From positions 1,490 through 35,032 of the forward strand of contig JAPLFM010000303.1 in NCBI GenBank assembly GCA_026390675.1: a DNA stretch of 33,543 nt, read 5' to 3'. This DNA is from Candidatus Kapaibacterium sp. Lineage in GTDB: Bacteria > Bacteroidota > Ignavibacteria > Kapaibacteriales > UBA2268. Position numbers and translations under genes: made by a program. This document shows positions 25,850-33,543 of this stretch, in pieces; position 1 is the first letter of the stretch; every line of letters starts with the position of its first letter. A model generated the notes under the pieces. It did no database searches. It was given only the letters and a program-made list of their open reading frames with translations, and was not told the DNA's origin.

Positions 25850-28669
25850 TCAATGTGCTTCAAACCAATTTAATCCTTTTCCTGTATCAACAATTACAGG
25901 CACTCTACCTAATGGCAGAGCTTTTTCCATTTGTACTTTTACCAATTTTTCTAAAAGTTCTATTTCATCTATCTTAGCTTCAAAAACTAACTCATCGTGA
26001 ACCTGAAGCATCATCAAAGATTTCAACCCAGCTTTAGTCATCTCCTTATCAATATTAATCATTGCGATTTTCATCATATCAGATGCTGTACCTTGTATTG
26101 GCATATTGATAGCTGCTCTTTCAGCTTGCTGTCTAATAGTACGATTGTTGTTTTTTAAATCAGGGAAGTATCTCCTTCTACCGCAAAGAGTTTCAGTATA
26201 ACCTTTTTCTTGAGCTTCCAAAATTGTATTATCTATATATCCTCTAATTCCAGGATATTTTTCAAAATAATTTGTTATAATGTTTTTTGCTTCAGTCCTT
26301 GATATTCCTAATCTTTGCGAAAGTCCAAATGTTCCTAATCCATACATAATGCCAAAATTTACTGTTTTTGCTACTCTTCTCATATCAGAATTTACTTGAT
26401 CTAACTGAATTCCATATAGAGTTGCTGCAGTAGCTGCATGAATATCTTGTCCTTTTTCAAAAGCAACTATTAATGATTCATCTTCACAAATATGAGCCAT
26501 AATTCTTAATTCTACTTGAGAATAATCTGCTGAAAGTATTAATGCGTCATTAGCCTGAGGAACAAATGCTTTTCTTATTTCTTTTCCAAGTTTTGTACGA
26601 ATTGGAATGTTTTGTAAATTTGGCTCAACTGAAGAAAGCCTCCCAGTGCTTGCAATAGTTTGATTATATGTTGTGTGCAACCTTCCAGTAAATGGATTAA
26701 TTAATTTAGGAAGTGCATCAACATAAGTAGATTTTAGTTTAGTAAGCGAACGATACTCAAGCATATACTCTGCTATCTTATATGAAGGAGCTAGTTCTGT
26801 TAAAACATCGACATCAGTGCTATAACCAGATTTGGTTTGCTTAATAATTGGTAATTTTAATTTTTCAAAAAGAACAAATCCCAATTGTTTTGGTGAGTCT
26901 AAATTAAACTCGTAATCTGCTTCTTCAAAAATATTCTTTTGAAGTTCATTCATACTATTTTGAATTTTGATTGCCATTTCAGACAAAGCTATTACATTAA
27001 TTGCTACACCATTGCTTTCCATTTTTGTCAATACTTCTACTATTGGAAACTCAATTTGAGTAGCAAGTTCTGTTTGACCAGTTTTGCCAAGTGAAGGACC
27101 TAACACATTCATTAATTTCAATGCAATATCAGCATCTTCGCAAGCATAATCAGATATGTCACTTGGTGCCAAATCTTTCATTGACTTCTGATCTTTTTTC
27201 TTTTCACCGATTAAAGAAGTAATACTTACTGTTTTATAATTTAACCATTTCAAACTTAAAGCATCCATATTGTGCTTATCATCAGGATTTAAAATATATG
27301 AAGCAAGCATAGAATCAAATACAATTGGACTAACTTCTACTCCAAATCTTCTTAAAATATATGTATCAAATTTACAATTTTGTCCTATTTTCCCAACAGA
27401 TTGACTAGTAAGTAATAATCTTAATTTGTTTACTACATAATCGATTGGTAAAGAAGGATAAGAAATTTCTTGTTTAACAATTTCTTTTGGCGAATCAAAT
27501 AAAGAGTTTTGTCCTTCATCTTGATTTTGAGAATTTACTTCACTAGTAGCTATATAATATGCTGAATTTTCTTTTATTGACAAAGCTATACCAACTATCA
27601 CACAAGAATTTCTATCTAGTGAAGATGTCTCCAAATCGAATGATAAAAGTTTAGTTCCACTAATTTCTTTCATCATTAATTCAAATTTCGTTTCGTTATC
27701 AACTAAATTGTAATCTCTTTTTTTGCTATTAATATTATCTACTTCTTCATTTCCAATTGCTTCAAATGCTTCTATTATATCTTTAGGAATTGGCTTGCCT
27801 GATTTTGCATGCCATTTTTGCCTGAGGGTTTTAAACCCAGCTTCGTTTAAAAAATTATCTAATTCAGTATAATTTGGAGTCTTTAATATACAATCTATAT
27901 GAGTTTCATCAAGAGGTACATCTAGTTTTAAAGTAACTAACACCTTTGATAAAAATGCCATTTCTTTGTTTTCTTCAAGTTTTGCTTTTACTGCTTTTTT
28001 ATCAATTTTATTCAAATTCTGATATAGATTTTCCAAAGTTCCAAATTCTTGAATCATAGGTATTGCAGATTTTTCACCTATACCTTTAACTCCTGGTATA
28101 TTATCAACACTATCACCAATCAAAGCCTGTACATCTATTACTTGGTCTGGTCTTACACCAAATTTTTCTTTTACTTCATCAAAATCTACTAATTCTAAAT
28201 CTGGTCCTGTTCTGGAAGGTTTTAAGATTTTAATGTAATCATCAACTAACTGATAATAGTCTTTATCTGATGTTATACAAAAAGTAAGGACTTTGTGCGA
28301 TGAAGCATGTTTGGCAATTGTTGCAATAATGTCATCTGCTTCATATCCTGGTAGCTCAATTTGTGTAATTCCTAAAAGGCTAATAAATTCTTTAATCTTA
28401 CCTAATTGTGGAATTAAATCTTCTGGAAATTCAGCTCTATTTGCTTTATACTCAACATACATATCGTGTCTGAATGTAGGATGAGGTGTATCAAATACAA
28501 CTGCAATTTTTTCAGGTTTGTTTTTTTCAAGTAACGATGTAACAATATTAGCAAATGCGAAAACAGCACCAGTCAATTCACCATTTGAATTAGTTAAATT
28601 GGACTTTGACATAGCGTGATAAGCTCTAAATACAAGCGACATTCCATCAATTAGATATAATTTTGACAT
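25850..28669 (-). CDS. polA: DNA polymerase I with 5'-3' exonuclease, 3'-5' exonuclease and polymerase regions
   Basis: N-terminal LIDGMSLVFRAYHA...GYEADDIIAT; LLSFDLETSSLDRN with putative exo acidic residues; DYSQVELRIMAHI; RRVAKTVNFGIMYG; MMLQVHDELVFE. Confidence 0.96.
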   Translation of the reverse strand: MSKLYLIDGMSLVFRAYHAMSKSNLTNSNGELTGAVFAFANIVTSLLEKNKPEKIAVVFDTPHPTFRHDMYVEYKANRAEFPEDLIPQLGKIKEFISLLGITQIELPGYEADDIIATIAKHASSHKVLTFCITSDKDYYQLVDDYIKILKPSRTGPDLELVDFDEVKEKFGVRPDQVIDVQALIGDSVDNIPGVKGIGEKSAIPMIQEFGTLENLYQNLNKIDKKAVKAKLEENKEMAFLSKVLVTLKLDVPLDETHIDCILKTPNYTELDNFLNEAGFKTLRQKWHAKSGKPIPKDIIEAFEAIGNEEVDNINSKKRDYNLVDNETKFELMMKEISGTKLLSFDLETSSLDRNSCVIVGIALSIKENSAYYIATSEVNSQNQDEGQNSLFDSPKEIVKQEISYPSLPIDYVVNKLRLLLTSQSVGKIGQNCKFDTYILRRFGVEVSPIVFDSMLASYILNPDDKHNMDALSLKWLNYKTVSITSLIGEKKKDQKSMKDLAPSDISDYACEDADIALKLMNVLGPSLGKTGQTELATQIEFPIVEVLTKMESNGVAINVIALSEMAIKIQNSMNELQKNIFEEADYEFNLDSPKQLGFVLFEKLKLPIIKQTKSGYSTDVDVLTELAPSYKIAEYMLEYRSLTKLKSTYVDALPKLINPFTGRLHTTYNQTIASTGRLSSVEPNLQNIPIRTKLGKEIRKAFVPQANDALILSADYSQVELRIMAHICEDESLIVAFEKGQDIHAATAATLYGIQLDQVNSDMRRVAKTVNFGIMYGLGTFGLSQRLGISRTEAKNIITNYFEKYPGIRGYIDNTILEAQEKGYTETLCGRRRYFPDLKNNNRTIRQQAERAAINMPIQGTASDMMKIAMINIDKEMTKAGLKSLMMLQVHDELVFEAKIDEIELLEKLVKVQMEKALPLGRVPVIVDTGKGLNWFEAH

Positions 28670-28785
28670 TTTATTTTTGTTTTATGTTTATTATTTTTTT
28701 CAAATTGCCAAAATAATCATTATCAAAAAAGAATTAAATTTAAAGATTTGTTAAAAAAACAAATTAGTAATATTCAAATTTGAAC

Positions 28786-28823
28786 AAAAAAAAGGCTTCT
28801 GCAAGAATAATGCAAAAGCCTTC
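28786..28823 (-). terminator. Intrinsic terminator of the rho gene
   Basis: On the minus strand AAGGCTTTTGCATTATTCTTGCAGAAGCCTT followed by a T-run; 21 nt past the rho stop. Confidence 0.8.
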
Positions 28824-28843
28824 GTAAATTAAGATATGTTATT

Positions 28844-30310
28844 TTAACTATTCATACCAGTTAAAAATTCTTTATTATTGCGAGTACCTCTCATTCTACT
28901 TAGCAACATTTCAATCGCTTCAACTGGAGGAAGTTCATTAAGTACTTTACGTAACACCCAAATTTTATTTAGTTCTTCAGTACCAAGCAATAAGTCTTCT
29001 CTACGAGTACCAGATTTATTAACTTCAATTGCAGGGAATACTCTTCTATCAGCAATTTTTCTATCTAATACAAGTTCCATATTACCAGTACCTTTGAATT
29101 CTTCAAAGATTACCTCATCCATTCTACTACCAGTATCAACTAATGCAGTTGCAATAATAGTTAGTGATCCACCTTCTTCAACATTTCTAGCAGCTCCAAA
29201 AAATCTTTTTGGTCTGTGCAATGCATGAGCGTCCACTCCACCAGATAAAATTTTACCAGAGTGAGGAACAACTGTATTGTAAGCTCTTGCAAGTCTAGTA
29301 ATAGAGTCCAAAAGGATAACCACATCTTGTTTGGCTTCAACTAATCTTTTAGCTTTTTCAAGTACCATTTCAGCAACTTGAACGTGTCTTTCTGGTGGCT
29401 CATCAAATGTTGATGAAACTACTTCGGCTTTAACCGAGCGTTCCATATCTGTTACTTCTTCAGGTCTTTCATCAATTAAAAGTACAATCAAAATTACTTC
29501 AGGATGATTTTTTGCTATTGCATTGGCAAATTGTTGCAAAAGTATAGTTTTACCAGATTTCGGTGGAGAAACTATCAATCCTCTTTGCCCTTTACCAATT
29601 GGAGAAAGCATATCAACTACACGCATTGAAGATTCACTAGCTGTAGTCTCTAAATTTAATCTTTTATTTGCATATAATGGAGTTAGATTATCAAAAATAG
29701 TTCTATCTCTCATCACATCAGGATTAGAAAAGTTTACGCTATCTACTTTTAATAAAGCATAAAATCTTTCAGATTCTTTTGGAGGTCTAACCATTCCTCT
29801 AATAGTATCACCTGTTCTCAAAACAAATCTTTTAATTTGAGATGGTGAAACATAAATATCATCAGGTGATGGTAGGTAATTGTAACTTTGTGATCTCAAA
29901 AAACCATAACCATCTGGAAGCACTTCAAGTACACCACCACTAGCTATTAAGCCTTCGCTATTATTACTGTCTTTGTTTAATTGCTGACTTGCAGCTTGCA
30001 CTTCGACAATTTTTAATATGAGTTCTTGCTTTCTAAGATCTGCAATACCTGAAATTCCAATAGTTTTGGCTATTTCAGCTAATTCAGCAATTTTTTTAAG
30101 CTTTAAAGCTGCCAAATCTATTACATCTTGATTTGTAGCTGATGGATGAGTAGGTGGAGCTGGAGGAGCTGGAGGAGTACCCAAATTTTGTTGAGATGGT
30201 TTTCTCTGCATCATATCTCTTTTTTGATGTGGAGGTGCCATTCTTCTTGGGCGGTTATTATCACGACTATCTCTACTATCTCGAGAGTCTCTATTATCTC
30301 TATTAATCAT
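28844..30310 (-). CDS. rho: Transcription termination factor Rho
   Basis: [18 protein letters not shown]-binding domain; [21 protein letters not shown] Walker [40 protein letters not shown]. Confidence 0.96.
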   Translation of the reverse strand: MINRDNRDSRDSRDSRDNNRPRRMAPPHQKRDMMQRKPSQQNLGTPPAPPAPPTHPSATNQDVIDLAALKLKKIAELAEIAKTIGISGIADLRKQELILKIVEVQAASQQLNKDSNNSEGLIASGGVLEVLPDGYGFLRSQSYNYLPSPDDIYVSPSQIKRFVLRTGDTIRGMVRPPKESERFYALLKVDSVNFSNPDVMRDRTIFDNLTPLYANKRLNLETTASESSMRVVDMLSPIGKGQRGLIVSPPKSGKTILLQQFANAIAKNHPEVILIVLLIDERPEEVTDMERSVKAEVVSSTFDEPPERHVQVAEMVLEKAKRLVEAKQDVVILLDSITRLARAYNTVVPHSGKILSGGVDAHALHRPKRFFGAARNVEEGGSLTIIATALVDTGSRMDEVIFEEFKGTGNMELVLDRKIADRRVFPAIEVNKSGTRREDLLLGTEELNKIWVLRKVLNELPPVEAIEMLLSRMRGTRNNKEFLTGMNS

Positions 30311-30499
30311 ATATTATTAAATGATAAGTTGGTATTGCAAATGAACTGATTAAGAGCAATTCTTATTAGACACAAGAACAATTTAAAAATCGGATTTGTA
30401 TTAATTTATTCACTATTAAACAGTGTAAAAATAAATGAATTGCTATTTTTGGAGTTAAACGATTAGCAAATATATATTTTTATTTTGACAAATGCAAAT

Positions 30500-30533
30500 A
30501 AAAAAAATAGCTGCCGTGTAGTGCGCGGCAGCC
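30500..30533 (-). terminator. Intrinsic terminator downstream of the UmuD-like gene
   Basis: Minus strand GGCTGCCG cgcactaca CGGCAGC TATTTTTTTT, preceded by a C6 run; GC-rich stem in AT-rich DNA. Confidence 0.8.
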
Positions 30534-30564
30534 GGGGGGTTTTGTGTTTCTTAGGGAATAAGAG

Positions 30565-31050
30565 TTACATTGTTTTTATAATTGAGCTTACTACGCCCCA
30601 TATATCAAATTTGTCTTCTATATTTATTTTTATCGGAGCAAAATCATCACTTTCGGAAACTAGATAAGTACCTTCATCAGTATATCTCAAGCGTTTTACT
30701 AATAGTTCATCATTGATTGCTGCAACTACTATTTTTCCATTTGAAGCTCTAATAGATCTATCTACTACTAGTATATCACCTGAATTTATGCCAGCTTTTA
30801 ACATAGAATTACCAGTAACTCTTATTAAAAAAGTTGTAGATGGATTATGAATTAAGTATTCATTCAAATCTAATCTACCTTCTCTACAAGTAAATTTTTC
30901 TGCTGATGTAGGAATTGCTTTGGGATTCATAAATAGTGGCAATCTAAAAACTGTACTTTTAGCTGCACCATAAATATTTTCTACCTTAGCTGAAGCCAAA
31001 AAGCTTCTATTTGAATGGTAATTCATTGTTTCATTTGCTGAACTTATCAT
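30565..31050 (-). CDS. UmuD/LexA-like S24 family self-cleaving peptidase
   Basis: REGRLDLNEYLIHNPSTTFLIRVTGNSMLKAGINSGDILVVDRSI (Ser) and GKIVVAAINDELLVKRLRY (Lys). Layout resembles UmuD rather than LexA (no DNA-binding domain). Start could instead be the internal ATG near 31026. Confidence 0.85.
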   Translation of the reverse strand: MISSANETMNYHSNRSFLASAKVENIYGAAKSTVFRLPLFMNPKAIPTSAEKFTCREGRLDLNEYLIHNPSTTFLIRVTGNSMLKAGINSGDILVVDRSIRASNGKIVVAAINDELLVKRLRYTDEGTYLVSESDDFAPIKINIEDKFDIWGVVSSIIKTM

Positions 31051-31248
31051 TTAATGTTTCCCCGATAAAATTATTATTAATTCTTTAGATTAATTCTAAC
31101 ATTTACCGTGCCAACATTTATGAGCTTTTAGGATTATGTTTTTTTCTTGAAATCACAACCTAATGTCAGTTATATCCGTATTTTGGAAGGAAGAAATTTA
31201 TTTGAAGCCTTGTCTTAGACTTGTTGAAAAGTTGGTTTGTGGAGTTAA

Positions 31249-31326
31249 CCAAAAGGTTTGTTAATCATTGCCCACTCCTATTCCTTCCACTCGTAAAGAA
31301 CCTAAATGGTCAAATACTTTGTAGCT
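31249..31326. repeat. Degenerate dispersed intergenic repeat, copy A
   Basis: Contains CCAAAAGGTTT (31249-31259), CCTTCCACTCGTaaAGaACCTAA (31283-31305) and CTAAATGgtcAAATACTttGTAgCT (31302-31326), shared with copies B and C. Confidence 0.5.
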
Positions 31327-31368
31327 AATACAAAAAAATTAATTTTAGTTTTTTCATAAAGCTATAAA

Positions 31369-32400
31369 TTACCATATTAAACTAACGTTTCTACGTTTTA
31401 ATTTTAAATCTTCAAGTTGACTAATTGGTATTTTAGTACCATTAAATTGAATATTTCTTAATTTAGGAATTTTATAAAAACCTTCATCCAATTCATATAA
31501 TGGATTACCTAAAAAATATAATGATTCTAATTTTAACAATTTAAATAACTTGGGATTAATTACTTCAATTTTGTTATTACTTAAATCAAGATATTCTAAA
31601 TTAATAATTAACTCAATTTCATCTGGAATTTGATTCAATGAACAATCAATAATATTAATTTTTGTTAATTTCTTGAATTTAGCAAGACAATTAAACAAAT
31701 GATTTTTATTAGAAATTACACATTCCCATAAATCAATAAATCTTAATTTATTCAATATTGTAAGGGTTGAATCTAGTTGAAAAGAATTACAATGATCAAA
31801 ATGAATTGTTTCTAAATTCGTGCATTTATTTAATTGATTACTAATCATTGTTTCAGAAGAATTTGAAATTGTAAGTTGACGTAACTTTTTTAATTCAAGT
31901 TGAAAACTATGATCAAATATAAAATTTTTACTATTAATAGTTAAATCTTCTAAATCATAAAGTTGATTAAAATTGTCTGGTAAAGATCCATAATTTCCAA
32001 TAATTTCAAGATGTTGAGTTTTGTTAAATAAGACAATAGAATTTGGAATAACTTTTACGTTAATATTGTACAAATACAATGACATAATATTTGAACTAAA
32101 TTTATATGAATTAAAAAATGAATTTGGGTCATTAATGAATTTACAATCTATATCTAATATTATAACATCATTTAATTTCTCACATAAATTTTCAAATAAT
32201 TTATTGTCATTAACTTTAGGAATAATACGAATTCTGTATGTTTCTTTCAATTCATCAATTGATTTTATAAAAGAATGTAAATCATTCCCAATTAAAACAA
32301 CTTTATTTGTATCTAAAATATCAATTTGATTACATAATGAATATTCAAATGTTATAAATAAAAAGGAAATATTTATTAAAAATTTTAAAAAAGGTTTCAT
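31369..32400 (-). CDS. Small secreted/periplasmic leucine-rich-repeat protein
   Basis: N-terminal signal peptide MKPFLKFLINISFLFITFEYSLC; LRR units such as INLEYLDLSNNKIEVINPKLFKLLKLESLYFLGNPLYEL. No T9SS-type C-terminus evident. Confidence 0.75.
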   Translation of the reverse strand: MKPFLKFLINISFLFITFEYSLCNQIDILDTNKVVLIGNDLHSFIKSIDELKETYRIRIIPKVNDNKLFENLCEKLNDVIILDIDCKFINDPNSFFNSYKFSSNIMSLYLYNINVKVIPNSIVLFNKTQHLEIIGNYGSLPDNFNQLYDLEDLTINSKNFIFDHSFQLELKKLRQLTISNSSETMISNQLNKCTNLETIHFDHCNSFQLDSTLTILNKLRFIDLWECVISNKNHLFNCLAKFKKLTKINIIDCSLNQIPDEIELIINLEYLDLSNNKIEVINPKLFKLLKLESLYFLGNPLYELDEGFYKIPKLRNIQFNGTKIPISQLEDLKLKRRNVSLIW

Positions 32401-32513
32401 ATATTTTTGTTGATTTATTTAACTTTTGGCATATCTTAATAGCCGAAAATAAGTTTCTTACATTCCCAGCTTTGACTTATCTATTTTAATACAAAATCAA
32501 GATAGCGGAAGAC

Positions 32514-32531
32514 AAATTGCTCTCGCAATTT
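32514..32531. other. Short perfect hairpin
   Basis: AAATTGC TCTC GCAATTT in the intergenic region, next to the putative repeat copy C. Confidence 0.4.
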
Positions 32532-32532
32532 T

Positions 32533-32558
32533 CTAAATGTTTTAAATACTGTGTAACT
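32533..32558. repeat. Degenerate dispersed intergenic repeat, copy C (partial)
   Basis: CTAAATGttttAAATACTgtGTAaCT resembles 31302-31326. Confidence 0.35.
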
Positions 32559-32641
32559 TTTCACCCAATCTCCTTGATTATTAACACTTCAAACAATATT
32601 TACGTTCTGATTTGCAATATAATAATATGCTTTGATTTTCG

Positions 32642-32649
32642 TATATTTG
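32642..32649 (+). promoter_or_regulatory. Possible -7 element (TATATTTG)
   Basis: TAnnTTTG match 26 nt upstream of the ATG at 32676; same octamer as at 793-800. Confidence 0.3.
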
Positions 32650-32675
32650 TAAAATAACATTATCACAGAAATAAA

Positions 32676-33224
32676 ATGCAAGAAAATACTTTAACTTATG
32701 AGCAATTAATCAATCTTTTTGAAAGAACTGATAGAAAAATTGAATTATTAACTGAAGAAAATAGAAAAACTGAAAAGCAAATCAAAGAACTTGGAATTCA
32801 GATAGGTGGAGTATCAAATAAATTTGGTACTTTTACAGAAGGTTTAGTTTATCCTTCAATTGAAAAAGAGCTCTATGATACATTCAAAGTTACACATGTT
32901 TCTCAAAGAGCAAAAAACAAAACAAAACAAGTAGAAATTGATATTTTAGGTTACTCAAATGGTACTAAAAACGAAGCTTATGTAGTTGAAGTGAAAAGTC
33001 ATTTAAGAGAAGAAGCATTAGATCAAATTTTAAATATTTTAGAACATTTCAAAGAAAACTTTCCAGAACATAAAGACAAAAAAGTATATGGAATGATAGC
33101 GTCAATTGATACAAACGATGATGTTTTAGCAAAAATCGAAAAAGCTGGAATTTATTATGCAAATGTTGCAAATAATATATTTGAACTCAAAACATCAAAA
33201 AATTTCAAACCAAAAGTATATTAA
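32676..33224 (+). CDS. DUF3782-like putative PD-(D/E)XK nuclease-fold protein
   Basis: N-terminal coiled coil (ERTDRKIELLTEENRKTEKQIKELG), GGVSNKFGTFTEGLVYPSIEKEL, then QVEIDILGYSNGTKNEAYVVEVKSHL: a D...ExK nuclease-like core. Confidence 0.7.
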   Translation: MQENTLTYEQLINLFERTDRKIELLTEENRKTEKQIKELGIQIGGVSNKFGTFTEGLVYPSIEKELYDTFKVTHVSQRAKNKTKQVEIDILGYSNGTKNEAYVVEVKSHLREEALDQILNILEHFKENFPEHKDKKVYGMIASIDTNDDVLAKIEKAGIYYANVANNIFELKTSKNFKPKVY

Positions 33225-33233
33225 ATTTGCCTT

Positions 33234-33276
33234 AAATTCCCCTTTCCAACAGACTTTAGGCTGTCATAGAGGGGTG
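33234..33276. repeat. Imperfect palindrome / structured repeat unit
   Basis: AAATTCCCCT...ACAGactttaggCTGT...AGGGGTGGATTT: nested inverted repeats immediately downstream of the nuclease ORF. Confidence 0.45.
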
Positions 33277-33325
33277 GATTTCTTAACTTTAGTTATGAAA
33301 GACGGGGTGTTTGACTTCTAGCCCT

Positions 33326-33398
33326 CCAAAAGGTTTATAGTCGTAATATGAATGCATATCATTATTAAATCGATACCTTCCACTCGTTTAGTACCTAA
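33326..33398. repeat. Degenerate dispersed intergenic repeat, copy B
   Basis: CCAAAAGGTTT (33326-33336) followed by CCTTCCACTCGTttAGtACCTAA (33376-33398): same two blocks in the same order and orientation as copy A. Confidence 0.5.
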
Positions 33399-33430
33399 GT
33401 TTTATTTTATTTTCTTTTTCCTTCTTAAGG

Positions 33431-33477
33431 TGGGTTCTAAAAATTGATTTTTAAAATTTCTTGCAAAACAGAACCCA
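33431..33477. repeat. 8-bp inverted repeat pair
   Basis: TGGGTTCT (33431-33438) ... AGAACCCA (33470-33477), perfect arms with a 31-nt spacer. Confidence 0.4.
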
Positions 33478-33543
33478 ATAGTTTTGCTCAATTAATTTTT
33501 ATATTAATTCAAATATAATGTTTTATATTGATTAAAACAAATA

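Noticed and set aside
28878-29228. 116-aa ORF antisense to rho
   Set aside because: Fully inside the well-supported rho gene on the opposite strand; low-complexity Ser/Leu-rich translation with no family features.
30500-30540. GC-rich hairpin plus G6 run as a possible ncRNA or foreign element
   Set aside because: Position, stem and U-tract on the minus strand fit an ordinary intrinsic terminator of the UmuD-like gene.
32021-32329. 102-aa ORF antisense to the small LRR gene
   Set aside because: Shadow ORF of AT-rich coding DNA; no motif or start-site support.
1-33543. CRISPR arrays, tRNA/rRNA genes, transposases, prophage modules
   Set aside because: No regularly spaced repeats, no cloverleaf or rRNA-like blocks and no integrase/transposase ORFs recognised on either strand.

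Overview
AT-rich bacterial chromosomal segment. It looks like the Bacteroidota/Ignavibacteriota/Kapabacteria-type lineage: several secreted proteins have type IX secretion (T9SS, Por-type) C-terminal tails, two TAnnTTTG-like promoter elements sit just upstream of genes, and a flagellin pair is present. The lineage call is inference only. Content, left to right: an exosortase (XrtH-like) with an overlapping truncated partner ORF; a plant-like LRR T9SS cargo protein; a GH20-like T9SS cargo enzyme with an inserted carbohydrate-binding-like domain; DUF1643-like; biotin carboxyl carrier plus biotin carboxylase; F420/NADP reductase-like; APC permease; Sua5/YrdC-like; subtilisin-like T9SS protease; tandem signal peptidases I; hemW; a PilM/actin-like protein; rsmD; a propeller sensor kinase coupled to asd; tandem flagellins; polA; rho; a UmuD-like protein; a small LRR protein; and a DUF3782-like putative PD-(D/E)XK nuclease surrounded by degenerate intergenic repeats. 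The strongest unexplained signals are: (1) a perfect 15-bp terminator-like hairpin with a T6 tail, in exact codon register inside the start of the second signal peptidase gene; (2) a 7-bp tandem duplication at the permease start, whose collapse would give an ATG-started ORF; (3) a cluster of palindromes in the long asd/flagellin intergenic region; (4) a degenerate intergenic repeat family around the LRR and nuclease genes at the right end. No tRNA, rRNA, CRISPR array or complete transposase gene was seen.
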